Shown: positions 26,245 to 34,376 of the stretch, one piece after another
Layout of the letters: every line of letters starts with the position of its first letter
Position numbering within the stretch: position 1 is the stretch's first letter
From: Gemmatimonadota bacterium
Lineage (GTDB): Bacteria > Latescibacterota > UBA2968 > GCA-2709665
Assembly (NCBI GenBank): GCA_028877215.1
Contig: JAPPFJ010000012.1
Location: 1-64,000 of the forward strand
Length of the DNA: 64,000 nt
Direction: 5' to 3'
The notes under the pieces: model-generated
What the model was told of the DNA's origin: nothing
Seen by the model: the letters and a program-made list of their open reading frames with translations, nothing else
Database searches by the model: none
Translations under genes and position numbers: made by a program

Positions 26245-27359
26245 TTCAAACGCCATCCGAGGGCGAGCGCATCGTAAACGAGATCCAGCGGGGCGTTTTC
26301 CTTTGGGTGAAGCCTGGCGTAACAGGACGGCCACGCTTCGGGTTTTGCCGCCAGGGAGGCCGCCAACGTTGCCGCCTGCTGCCGCAACACCGGATCGGCC
26401 AATGCCTGCGAGAGCGTCCCGTACCGTACGCGGTCCCAGACCGCCGCGTACGCATAGGCCGCAGCCGACACGCGCGGCTCATTTACGACTGACTCCAGGT
26501 TTTTTTCCATCAATTCGCGCTCCTGTTCCTTCAGGCGTACGTCCATGGCCCGCAGAAACCGGTCGCGCCCGAATCCGAAACGCTTCAGCGCGTGGAAGAC
26601 GCTCCTCGTATGTGACGGCTCCAGGCCGTTCTGCCATCGCAGGGACTCCAGTGTGGCCTTGCGTACCGCCCGTCCGATCAGCTCTCCCAGTTTCGCGTGA
26701 TGGCCCGCGTTGGTCTTTGGTACTCTCGATTCGTCCAGCGGCGACACGATACAATACTGGTCGGTCCCGGTGCCCGTAGCGAGGTCGTGAGAATAGCGGC
26801 TGGATATGGCGAGGTCACGCAGTGCGGCCGACTTGCCCTCGGTCATCGTGACTGCCGCCCGCGCCATGGCGCCCGGCGTGAGGGGCCAGTTGATGAGCAG
26901 CATGATGTTGATGGTGCCGGCGTGCGGATTCGTACGGATCCATTCTGCATCCTCTTCGTGCCAGGTTGCCGGATCACCGGCGCATCCCGCATTGCCCTCC
27001 ACGCCCGCCGTTACGACCGTGCATACGCGCAATTCCGCGTGGGTTTCCACGACGTGAGCCGCGCAGTTCATGTTCGCGGCCGTACCCATCACGGCGACGT
27101 CATCCGGCGGCAGACCGCGTTCCGCGCAGACGTGGCGGTGATAGCCCGCCTGCCCGAGTTGCCTGATCAACGCAAAGCGGGCTTCGTGCCCCGTCCCTTC
27201 GCAACTCTGGTGATTCACCAGAAATCGGAGGTCCGCGCACAGTCCGCCGCGATGCGCCGACGTACTCAGGACCTGGTGGGGCGTCCGCAGTTCAGCGATC
27301 AGATAACGGCCATCGCGATGCAGATCGTAGTGTTCGTGGCGATCGAGGTATTCGTTCAT
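26235..27359 (-). CDS. cbiZ: Adenosylcobinamide amidohydrolase CbiZ
   Basis: 374 residues from the ATG at 27359; longer in-frame starts run into a family A repeat. CbiZ hallmarks: VMGTAANMNCAAHVV, VVTAGVEGNAGCAGDPA, HAGTINIMLLINWPLTPGAM, TMTEGKSAALRDLAISSRYS and ATGTGTDQYCIV. CbiZ hydrolyses adenosylcobinamide to adenosylcobyric acid and allows remodelling of imported corrinoids. An extra C-terminal helical part after about residue 235 (FHALKRFGFGRDRFLRAM onward) is beyond the core and of unknown role. The stop overlaps cbiB. Both probably follow the upstream B12 uptake genes. Confidence 0.92.
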   Translation of the reverse strand: MNEYLDRHEHYDLHRDGRYLIAELRTPHQVLSTSAHRGGLCADLRFLVNHQSCEGTGHEARFALIRQLGQAGYHRHVCAERGLPPDDVAVMGTAANMNCAAHVVETHAELRVCTVVTAGVEGNAGCAGDPATWHEEDAEWIRTNPHAGTINIMLLINWPLTPGAMARAAVTMTEGKSAALRDLAISSRYSHDLATGTGTDQYCIVSPLDESRVPKTNAGHHAKLGELIGRAVRKATLESLRWQNGLEPSHTRSVFHALKRFGFGRDRFLRAMDVRLKEQERELMEKNLESVVNEPRVSAAAYAYAAVWDRVRYGTLSQALADPVLRQQAATLAASLAAKPEAWPSCYARLHPKENAPLDLVYDALALGWRLKWT

Positions 27360-27383
27360 AAGTAAAAAAGCAGCTATCAGCCA

Positions 27384-27516
27384 AATGCGGGTAGACGTAA
27401 GACGGGAGAGGGGAGAGATCGGATGCCGTAACGGGCTTCTTCTCATGCCGCAGGCAAGTTGGAAGAATAGACCGGCAAGGGCTTCTTCTCCCGTCCACCC
27501 TCTGCCGTCTCACCGC
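27384..27516 (-). repeat. Inverted-arm interspersed repeat, copy 6, reverse orientation
   Basis: Left arm ATGCGGGTAGACGTAAGACG; the core in reverse sense (GGGCTTCTTCTCATGCCGC, GGCAAGTTGGAAGAA, CCGGCAAGGGCTTCTTC); right arm CCACCCTCTGCCGTCTCACC. It lies just upstream of the cbiZ start codon. Confidence 0.75.
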
Positions 27517-27763
27517 CTTTTGGCGTCCTCTCTCCCCGGCCCTCTCTCCTAAAGGAAAGAGGGAGAAAAGCCAGGAAAACCGGGCTCGCACGGAGTCACC
27601 GAGACACAAAGGGAAACCTGAAACAGCGACAAGGCGGGCAACCACAAGGGTTGCCCCTACGAATAAAACGTCGGCGCGAAAAACGGCAATGTCAACATCA
27701 CGGTCGGTCAGGTTTTCGTAGGGGCGACCGGCCGGTCGCCCTGCATATTCATCGACGGCACTG

Positions 27764-27782
27764 CGAGGGCAGGATGCCCTCG
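27764..27782. repeat. Palindromic repeat CGAGGGCAGGATGCCCTCG
   Basis: Third copy of the 19-bp hairpin first seen at 2225-2243. Confidence 0.65.
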
Positions 27783-28009
27783 ATCCCGGGACCACTTCCC
27801 CCGGCGTCATCACAATCCCAGTGCAACCGACCCATCACCATTCCCCCTTCCTTTAGGAAGGGGGCTAGGGGGTAGGTCACGCTCCCATTCCCATTCCACT
27901 TCTCGCAACACAACCTGAGAACATTTCGGGGCGTCCCATACGGAAAAGTTCTCAAACCTTCTTCCTTCTTCCTCCCTCTTCCTTCTACCCTTGTCTTCCC
28001 CTCTGTGCA

Positions 28010-29251
28010 TCACCTTCCAAATTCCGAAGCAAAGATCAGGAAGTCCTGGAAATCGACCTCACCATCGCCGTTCAGGTCGAATTTGCCGTCGAAATCATCG
28101 TCACCGGCTGTCCTGCCGAACGCGGAGGCGAATTCCAGGAAATCGCTGAAATCCACAACGCAGTCCCCATCGAAATCGGCCACGCTGCCGACGAATGCAA
28201 TGCTGGACGGCGGCAAGCCCGTGCCGATCGGACCGGCCACGAGCTCATCCGTGCTCACGTCGTAGACCTTGACGCCGGCGGATGCCGGATCGCCGAAACT
28301 CCCCTGGTCCAGAATATATAACCGTTCACCGAACACGCCAAGGCCGGGTACGAATCCGCCGGAGAGACCGGCCAGCCCCTCGGATACGGACCCTGCCGTC
28401 AGATTCAGCCGTTTGACAGTATTGACAAAACTCTCGTCGGTTACGACGGCGTATCCATCGCTATCGGAAGTCATCACCAGAGAACTCAGATTGCCGCCCA
28501 CGGCCGCCTCGTCCAGCACAATGCCTTCGCTCCTCATGGCCGCGAGATCAATCACCTCGATACCGCCGTCGGTCAGGTCGGAGTAGGTATTCACCGCACT
28601 TACGATCCACTTGCTGCCTCGGCGGGCTGCACCCGCGGGGTTTTTGCTGGCCATTTCAATCCCCTGCATGCCATCTGCTGCCGGATCCGCGTCCACCAGT
28701 TCGTCGGTCGTCACGTCAACAACGGCAATCGCTGAGAATTCGGTCGGCACCCATCCATTCTCCCTGTCCAGCCGATGACATGCCGCGAACAGATAGCCAC
28801 CGTGTACCGCCAGTTGAGACGTTTCGGGCAGGCCGTCGGCATCCGCGAACGTAGAAAGGTCAACCGAACCCAACGAATCGCCCGTGACGGGATTGACGGC
28901 GAGTAAATGTGTCAGGCCGTATCGCGATATGTAGGCTTTCTCCTCGCTGACAAAGGCGATATCGTGGGGGTTGGAGCCGTTCCCCGTGGAATATTGCGTC
29001 AAAGGCGTCGCAAGATCGCCGCCATCGAGGACGATCACGTTGTCCTGACCCAGACGATTGAGAACGTACACCTTGTCGCGATAGACGCGCACGACGGCGT
29101 CGGAATGAATGACCAGGTGGTCGTTCGCAGCCGTATTCGTGCCGAGATCCAGGCTTGACAATGCTCCGCTTGTGTAATCCGTCGTGGTCATCACCGCCTG
29201 GTTCGCGAATGCATCGGTTGCAAGAAACAGAGCCAGCAGAATCCACTTCAT
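28010..29251 (-). CDS. Exported beta-propeller with dockerin-like tail, candidate BtuG-type cobalamin-binding partner
   Basis: 413 residues. Signal peptide MKWILLALFLATDAFAN. The body consists of propeller blades (VYVLNRLGQDNVIVLD, NPHDIAFVSEEKAYISRYG, LFAACHRLDRENGWVPTEFS). The last 60 residues hold two EF-hand/dockerin-like repeats, DFDGDCVVDFSDFLEFASAFG and DLNGDGEVDFQDFLIFASEFG, each with calcium-ligand Asp/Asn. It lies between cbiZ and btuB on the same strand. In Bacteroides, BtuG is a surface beta-propeller that binds B12 and hands it to BtuB; position and fold suggest the same job here, with a dockerin-like segment rather than a lipoprotein anchor. The inference is contextual. AGGAGGG precedes the ATG. 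Confidence 0.78.
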   Translation of the reverse strand: MKWILLALFLATDAFANQAVMTTTDYTSGALSSLDLGTNTAANDHLVIHSDAVVRVYRDKVYVLNRLGQDNVIVLDGGDLATPLTQYSTGNGSNPHDIAFVSEEKAYISRYGLTHLLAVNPVTGDSLGSVDLSTFADADGLPETSQLAVHGGYLFAACHRLDRENGWVPTEFSAIAVVDVTTDELVDADPAADGMQGIEMASKNPAGAARRGSKWIVSAVNTYSDLTDGGIEVIDLAAMRSEGIVLDEAAVGGNLSSLVMTSDSDGYAVVTDESFVNTVKRLNLTAGSVSEGLAGLSGGFVPGLGVFGERLYILDQGSFGDPASAGVKVYDVSTDELVAGPIGTGLPPSSIAFVGSVADFDGDCVVDFSDFLEFASAFGRTAGDDDFDGKFDLNGDGEVDFQDFLIFASEFGR

Positions 29252-29307
29252 TGAATCCCTCCTCGGTTAAAATGTAAATAGTCCGCGATCCGTTGTTCAG
29301 TCTTGAC

Positions 29308-29612
29308 CTTGATTCGTGAGTTTTCGGGGACGTTAAATCGAATATGTGCAAGTTGATAAAGGCGATTAAACTGCGGATTACCAGGATACATCAGGTTACT
29401 GGACGTGAACGGGACCTCTCCTCCCATCCCCTCGGATACGGGTAGACGGGAGACGGGAGAGATATCCTGCCTTGTGGAGTCTCTTCTCCTGCCGGAGGCA
29501 AGTAGGAATAAAGGATCGGGCACGGGTTTCTTCTACCGTCTTCCCTCTACCCTCTACCCGCATTCAGGCTTTTTGTGGCCAATTTGACTGTAGTCTTTTT
29601 TCGAATTGAGGC
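29308..29612 (-). repeat. Composite repeat: flank B + family A copy 7 (reversed core) + flank C
   Basis: Flank B (29308-29420, TTGATTCGTGAGTTTTCGGG...) and flank C (29565-29612, TTCAGGCTTTTTGTGGCCAA...) match those at 15345-15730. The family A core between them (29438-29564, CCTGCCTTGTGGAG then CTGCCGGAGGCAAG) is in the opposite orientation to the core at 15.5 kb. Confidence 0.75.
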
Positions 29613-29685
29613 TAACTGGACAGGAAGACTTCGGTTGAAAGAGTCGGGACCGCAACCAGGCCTTCCTGCTCCATCCCGCCTTTAC

Positions 29686-31881
29686 CTATTCCGTTTTTAT
29701 ACTCACGAAGAACGCGCGCCCCGGCAGCGGATAACCCCAGGTATCGGCGATCTGCGCACCGGACATGTTTTTCGCCTCCAGTCCGATTTGCAACCGCAGC
29801 CCGGTATCCACCGTCACGTCGGCATTGTGAATCTGGCGAGTCGACAGGGGACGTCGGTTGGCCTGATCCAGAAAGCTGCCGTCCTCGAGGCTGTAATCAT
29901 AGGCCAGTGTCCAACGTCCCAGCCGCGTCGTGGCGCGGACAAAAAGCGCGTGGGGAGGACGGTTGGGCAGGATGTTTCCGGCCAGATACGGAATTGCCGA
30001 TCGGTCTCTGGCGTTTTGAATCGTGTAATTTCCGGACAGGCTGAAGCCGGCTCCGAAGCGCCTCTGCGCGGTTATTTCGAGCCCGTTCACGCGCGCGCTG
30101 CCGATGTTGACGGGCCGCGACGTGGCCTGGGAGGTGTGGACAAATTGAATCAGGTCTTCATAGCGGTGATCGAAGAACGCCAGTTCCAGCGTATTCGTCC
30201 CGTCCGAGTAACGTACGCCCCCGTCCCACGCGAATCCGTATTCGGGCCGGAGATTGACGTTGCCCACCACGCCGCCGCGGTCGCCGAAGAGTTCGAAGAA
30301 TGACGGAATCCGGAAGACACGCCCCGCGTTGGCCTTGAGCGCAAGGTGGGATGCCAGGTTCAGCCGCACGCCGGTTCGCACGCTCGTGAGATTGCGGGTA
30401 TTCGCGGAATCCGGCGCAAGCGGAGAGAAATCGAACGGGTTCGCGCCCGTAAACGAACTGTGTATCAGCCGCCGTTCGGCACTTGCGGACCAGACGCCGA
30501 TGTTCCACGGCAGGGAAACGTCAACACCTGCGCGCGCGGACAGGTCCCATCGCCGGCTGTCGAAGAAATTCGCGACGCCCCGGATCCGCGCTGCGGGCGC
30601 ATAGGCCTCCCGGCGCAGGCCGGCGACGGCGGTTGCATTGCAGCGCGAAAGCAACACCGTCTGCAAACGGCCTCGCCATCCATACGTGCGCGTGCGATAT
30701 TCGTTATCCTGGCGGCCGATTCCAACTTCGCCGCCGGGATCGCGGAACCGCTCCCTGGTGTGCGTGACGTAAACCGATTGCTGCGTACTCATGCCGTTCG
30801 ACAGCGCCCGATTCTCGTATGTGACTTCCGTCATCGTGCGGAAGGCATCCAGCTGCGCGTTCCGGGACTGGTTGTTGCTGATACCCGGCATGCCCTGGAC
30901 CTTCCAGTACATCGTCTCGTGAACGGACAGGCCGCTGTGTTCCCCTATAGCGTGTCGCCATTTGCCCAGCAGGTTGAAGGACCGGTGGTGGTTATTCCGG
31001 CGCCTGCTCCATACGTCGTCATCGGCATTGTATTCGGTCCCGTTGTCGTCCAGAAACCCGAAATCGTTATCGCTTTGCGCATAGTCAGCCACAACGAGAA
31101 AGTCCGAATGCCCCCGCGCACCCGCGAGTACACCGCTCAGCAGGCGTGTATCGAAAGCCCCCCACGACCCTCGAACCCCATGTCGCCATTGTCTTCGCAA
31201 TTGACGGGTGCGCACGTGTACGGTGCCTCCCAGGCCGTTGCCACCGGCGCTCGCCCCGCGATACACTTCGATCTGCCCGACGTGCGCCAGCGGGAGATTG
31301 CCGAGGTCCACGCCGCCGCCGAAGGCCGCATTCAACAGAACCCCGTCGAGGTACACTTCGACCTGATCGGCGGACGAACCCCGGAGAGAAATCGTGCTGA
31401 ATGCGCCCAACCCGCCCAGGCGCTTGACGTGTACACCAGTGGCCTCGGCCAGGACGTCCGGCAGGGTCGTCTCTCTGCCCTGGAAGCTCTCGCGCGTAAT
31501 CACGGTCGCGTATGCCGGATTCCTGTGAATGTCGCCCGCGCCGAAGGGTTCGGCGATCACCGGGAAGTCCTCAAGAGGATACGTCCGGGTCGACAGCTCG
31601 ATGAGAACGTCTGTCGTTCCTGTCACGCTGACCGTGCGCTGCGCGGGCAGGTAAGCGATATGCGATATCGCAATCGTATATGTGCCGGCATTCAGATCGG
31701 AAAGTCCGAAATAGCCGCGGTGGTCCGTCTTTGTTGCAAGATCGGCATTGAGAACGCGGACCCGCGCGTTTGCGACGGGCGCTTGCGTCTCCGCGTCGGT
31801 GACGCGGCCGGCGACCTCCGCCGCCTCGATCGGCGCGGTCGCGAGGAAACTCGACAGTACTAGAAAATGCACGTATCGCAT
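29686..31881 (-). CDS. btuB: TonB-dependent outer-membrane receptor, probable BtuB-type cobalamin transporter
   Basis: 731 residues. A signal peptide (MRYVHFLVLSSFLATAPIEA) is followed by a carboxypeptidase-regulatory-like domain (EVAGRVTDAETQAPVANARV, about 21-105). The plug domain follows (about 115-235, with ISLRGSSADQVEVYLDGVLL and VEVYRGASAGGNGLGG-like sequence), then a beta-barrel ending AFFVSIKTE. Such receptors import B12, siderophores or glycans using TonB energy. The upstream B12 riboswitch and linked cbiZ/cbiB/btuF-like genes make cobalamin the best substrate. It starts three bases after the btuF-like stop, so translation is coupled. Confidence 0.88.
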   Translation of the reverse strand: MRYVHFLVLSSFLATAPIEAAEVAGRVTDAETQAPVANARVRVLNADLATKTDHRGYFGLSDLNAGTYTIAISHIAYLPAQRTVSVTGTTDVLIELSTRTYPLEDFPVIAEPFGAGDIHRNPAYATVITRESFQGRETTLPDVLAEATGVHVKRLGGLGAFSTISLRGSSADQVEVYLDGVLLNAAFGGGVDLGNLPLAHVGQIEVYRGASAGGNGLGGTVHVRTRQLRRQWRHGVRGSWGAFDTRLLSGVLAGARGHSDFLVVADYAQSDNDFGFLDDNGTEYNADDDVWSRRRNNHHRSFNLLGKWRHAIGEHSGLSVHETMYWKVQGMPGISNNQSRNAQLDAFRTMTEVTYENRALSNGMSTQQSVYVTHTRERFRDPGGEVGIGRQDNEYRTRTYGWRGRLQTVLLSRCNATAVAGLRREAYAPAARIRGVANFFDSRRWDLSARAGVDVSLPWNIGVWSASAERRLIHSSFTGANPFDFSPLAPDSANTRNLTSVRTGVRLNLASHLALKANAGRVFRIPSFFELFGDRGGVVGNVNLRPEYGFAWDGGVRYSDGTNTLELAFFDHRYEDLIQFVHTSQATSRPVNIGSARVNGLEITAQRRFGAGFSLSGNYTIQNARDRSAIPYLAGNILPNRPPHALFVRATTRLGRWTLAYDYSLEDGSFLDQANRRPLSTRQIHNADVTVDTGLRLQIGLEAKNMSGAQIADTWGYPLPGRAFFVSIKTE

Positions 31882-31884
31882 AGG

Positions 31885-33000
31885 CTATGGATCCAGCTTC
31901 CGATAGTACTTGAGTTCGTGGTCCGGGACCAGTTCCGGGTGAAGCAATTTGATGATATCGGCCAGCAGTACGTCCGGTTCGATCAGTCCGGTTTCCCAAT
32001 AGTCATTGCCGCCGTGTTCATTGAGGCGCGCATTGGCGTTGAATACCCTGCCCGTCCCCACCGCATTGAATTTCCCGTATCGTTCATCTTCCGCCACAAC
32101 GTCGCCTATGGCTCGCCATTCGTTTCTCATGGTGATCCAGACTTCGGCATCGTGCGCCTTTTCGTAGACCGCTTCAAAATCCAGAGACAGGCTCCGCCGC
32201 GATTCATTGTCCCCCCACAGGTAATTCGCGCCCGCGTCCTCGAGCAGTTGCGCCGGATATGATCTTCCGCCCGACATAAACCAGGTTCCCCGCCAAAGGG
32301 ATCCGACGAACACGGTGGGTTTCCTGTCAGGCTGCATGCTCGCGGTCAACGATTTGCGCGCGTCGTACCTGGCTGCAATCCTGTCGAACTGCGCGGCGGC
32401 CAGATTCTCCTTGTTGAAGAAGGCGCCGGCGAATTTGAGCCACTCCACGCGCCCGAGCAGTGTCGGTTCGGTGTAGGCGGCATTCACCACGGCGGCCACC
32501 CCGGCCTGCAGGAGCGAATGGTATGCATTGTCCTGTGAAGGGGCGTCGATGACCACGATATCGGGCCGGAGCACGAGGACCCGCTCCATATCGATGGACC
32601 TGCCCCTGCCGACTTCCGATATCCTTCCGTCCGCGAAACGCTGCCTGACGGCTCTCGAATTGACAAATTTGATGTTGTCGACCGCAACGAGACTGTTGAT
32701 CTCATCCAGCTTTTCGATGTGGGGCAGGTGCGTGGTAGACGTCGTGATCATCTTCCGCACGGGAATCCGAATCCTGGGGACGCCTTCATAGCCATCGGGC
32801 GGTTTCCGGCCGCGTTGTACCAGGACGTATTGAAGCGTTTCTCCCGCTTCGGACCCCGGCACGACGACCGCCACGACCTTGTACCCGTCGAAGTAGTCAA
32901 CCCGAAAACCCTCGGCATATTTCAGTGACACCTGCGCTGAAAGAGGTACGGCCGTGGCGCAGATCCCAATAAAACAGAGCATGCGTATCCATCTTCTCAT
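31885..33000 (-). CDS. btuF: BtuF-type periplasmic corrinoid-binding protein
   Basis: 371 residues from the ATG at 33000, chosen because it gives a signal peptide (MRRWIRMLCFIGICATAVPL, cleavage near SAQ). It is a helical-backbone binding protein of the BtuF/FecB kind: IPVRKMITTSTTHLPHIEKL, VLVLRPDIVVIDAPS, TVFVGSLWRGTWFMSGGRSY and LLEDAGANYLWGD. It would deliver ligand to the btuC/btuD importer some 9 kb downstream. It is the first gene after the B12 riboswitch and is coupled to btuB. A siderophore ligand is possible but less likely given the context. Confidence 0.85.
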   Translation of the reverse strand: MRRWIRMLCFIGICATAVPLSAQVSLKYAEGFRVDYFDGYKVVAVVVPGSEAGETLQYVLVQRGRKPPDGYEGVPRIRIPVRKMITTSTTHLPHIEKLDEINSLVAVDNIKFVNSRAVRQRFADGRISEVGRGRSIDMERVLVLRPDIVVIDAPSQDNAYHSLLQAGVAAVVNAAYTEPTLLGRVEWLKFAGAFFNKENLAAAQFDRIAARYDARKSLTASMQPDRKPTVFVGSLWRGTWFMSGGRSYPAQLLEDAGANYLWGDNESRRSLSLDFEAVYEKAHDAEVWITMRNEWRAIGDVVAEDERYGKFNAVGTGRVFNANARLNEHGGNDYWETGLIEPDVLLADIIKLLHPELVPDHELKYYRKLDP

Positions 33001-33054
33001 ATTCGGCAAGAGATCGACCTCCGGCCTGAGACTCCGACCCCTCAACTGCACCGT

Positions 33055-33305
33055 GTGAGACGTTAGACGCGAGTGAATAAGGGTAGTGCGCCAGCCGGTT
33101 ATCTTTCTCATTTGGTGTCTCGCTATTTTTTTTTGAGCGAGGGCATCCTGCCCTCGATGCGCCGTTGTTGCATTTGTAGGGGCAGCCCTTGTGGCTGCCC
33201 ACGTTCGGGCGTTGACAACGGCAATTCATCTCGACGGGTTGTATCGATGTCCGGTGGAAGCGGGGCGGCCCTCTTACGTCTACCGGCTCACCTCTTACCG
33301 CTTCT
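33055..33305. repeat. Disrupted family A repeat with nested hairpin repeats in the B12 leader
   Basis: Arm-like GTGTGAGACGTTAGACGCGAG near 33054-33074 and CTTACGTCTACCGGCTCACC near 33274-33293 look like two halves of a family A element. Between them lie the CGAGGGCATCCTGCCCTCG palindrome (33138-33156) and GTAGGGGCAGCCCTTGTGGC (33177-33196). This region separates the riboswitch terminator from the btuF-like start. Confidence 0.45.
33138..33156. repeat. Palindromic repeat CGAGGGCATCCTGCCCTCG, fourth copy
   Basis: Same 19-bp hairpin as at 2225-2243, here inside the leader between the riboswitch and the btuF-like gene. Confidence 0.65.
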
Positions 33306-33342
33306 AAAAAAAATCCCCGATTTCCATATGCAGAAATCAGGG
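33306..33342 (-). terminator. Intrinsic terminator of the cobalamin riboswitch
   Basis: On the minus strand the sequence is CCCTGATTTC, loop TGCATATG, GAAATCGGGG, then A and eight T. It starts about 75 bases after the aptamer and before the first gene, so it is the probable expression platform: transcription would stop when B12 is bound. Confidence 0.8.
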
Positions 33343-33416
33343 CAATTGCCAACCACGCGGCCGAAGCACACGCTTATGTCACCTTTTCCCGAATCCACGA
33401 GGAAATCTATTAGGTC

Positions 33417-33570
33417 TGAGATTCAGGCAGGTCTTCTGGCTCCTGGATCATCTGTTTCCAGCGCCTTCCCGGTATTTAACCAGTGGCATCTTTGCCGGAA
33501 ACATCCCCAGTTACAGCGGCGGGACCGCAACGGATTTTCACCGTTTTCCCTGTTTTGAAACCTGAATCCG
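33417..33570 (-). promoter_or_regulatory. Cobalamin (B12) riboswitch aptamer
   Basis: On the minus strand all main conserved blocks of the family appear in order: GGTGAAAATCCG, GCGGTCCCGCCGCTGTAACT, the GCCACTG box, GGGAAGGC, and AGCCAGAAGACCTGCC. Outer segments GGATTCAGG and CCTGAATC can pair as P1. It lies upstream of the btuF- and btuB-like genes and should repress them when adenosylcobalamin or a related corrinoid is plentiful. Confidence 0.93.
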
Positions 33571-33784
33571 AAATATTTATGTAATTGCTGCGCTATTTAA
33601 ATCTGAAAAGTCCTCCTGAGAAATGACCACTTTCAAGATTTGTCTACTCACTCAACGTTGGCGACGTGCAGTCTGTGGAAATGAAATATACGACGCCGGT
33701 TCGACAACATCAAGAACTTTGTTTCGAATCGCTCCTCTCTTCGCTAATCGGAAATAACCCATCTCCAGGTCTGTGGCGTATTAT

Positions 33785-34039
33785 TTACGCAAGCTTGGCC
33801 GCCCTCTTGCCGTGAGTGATTCCAAGCAATCCGTCGATCGACAGGTCTTCATCGATCAACGGCCAGTGAACGCCGTATCCGGACGGTGACACCTCGTATG
33901 TATTTCTCTCTCTGGTTGTGGCATTCAAGAGTACGGACGATATATCGCGAATCTTGAACCTCCTGACGTGGCCGTCGATCGTCAGGACCATTTCGTCGCC
34001 ATCGAAATGAAGATCGCTTACGTCGTGATGTCTTCTCAC
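33785..34039 (-). CDS. DUF2442-family protein
   Basis: 84 residues from a GTG at 34039 that overlaps the upstream stop as GTGA; CAAAGG lies ahead of it. Features of DUF2442: HDVSDLHFDGDEMVLTIDG, and YGVHWPLIDEDLSIDGLLG near the C-terminus. DUF2442 proteins are small, often paired with DUF4160 proteins as here, and are suspected of acting as a toxin-antitoxin-like pair; the biochemical role is unknown. Both are apparently driven by the promoter at 34299-34327. Confidence 0.82.
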   Translation of the reverse strand: MRRHHDVSDLHFDGDEMVLTIDGHVRRFKIRDISSVLLNATTRERNTYEVSPSGYGVHWPLIDEDLSIDGLLGITHGKRAAKLA

Positions 34040-34293
34040 CTTTGACGCCTCCGTTCGAACTTGTCCCACTCTCGACCGATATATTCGAAATGTTCGAGGA
34101 CAATCCTTCTAATTGCTCGCCTGTCGCCTGTTGAAATGCTGAAAGCGTAGGCTTCTTCAAGGTCGAAGTCGCTACGATTGAGCCAGAATTTAATCTCGCT
34201 CTCACCCTTTCTGCAGTGTATATGGGCGGGTTCGTTACCCTCGTTTGCGTAAAAGAAGAGTCGCCATCCTGAAATTAGTAGAACCGTTGGCAC
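34036..34293 (-). CDS. DUF4160-family protein
   Basis: 85 residues with the DUF4160 motif GWRLFFYANEGNEPAHIHC followed by EIKFWLN. It starts with GTG at 34293, only five bases after a consensus -10 box, so the mRNA is probably leaderless. It overlaps the DUF2442 gene by four bases. A degenerate copy of its first 25 or so codons and of the promoter lies at 41995-42107. The function is unknown; the pair resembles a toxin-antitoxin-like module. Confidence 0.82.
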   Translation of the reverse strand: MPTVLLISGWRLFFYANEGNEPAHIHCRKGESEIKFWLNRSDFDLEEAYAFSISTGDRRAIRRIVLEHFEYIGREWDKFERRRQR

Positions 34294-34298
34294 ATGGA

Positions 34299-34327
34299 AT
34301 TATACCCACAAAGGAAGATGCTGGCAA
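34299..34327 (-). promoter_or_regulatory. Consensus promoter for the DUF4160-DUF2442 pair (leaderless)
   Basis: On the minus strand TTGCCA (34327-34322), exactly 17 bases, then TATAAT (34304-34299), then TCCAT and the GTG start codon. Transcription would begin at or next to the start codon. Near-identical promoter units occur at 51902-51930 and, decayed, at 42079-42107. Confidence 0.75.
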
Positions 34328-34376
34328 GAGCGTTGGCGACTTCAGGGCCGAAATTGGGATTAGACCCGGCCCCGCC

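Larger units (their letters stand above)
27360..28009. other. Gene-free repeat cluster between cbiZ and the propeller gene
   Basis: Apart from the family A copy and the palindrome listed separately, it holds CAAGGGTTGCCCCTACG (27647-27663), GTAGGGGCGACCGGCCGGTCG (27719-27738), and a TTCCTTTAGGAA hairpin flanked by CCCCC/GGGGG near 27843-27872. These are short dispersed hairpins; no gene is visible. Confidence 0.55.

Noticed and set aside
30346..31863. A 505-codon plus-strand frame opposite btuB
   Set aside because: The minus-strand TonB receptor has all expected domains; this frame is its shadow.
29686..33000. Iron-siderophore uptake instead of cobalamin
   Set aside because: The receptor and binding protein could fit either, but the upstream cobalamin riboswitch and linked cbiZ/cbiB favour B12.
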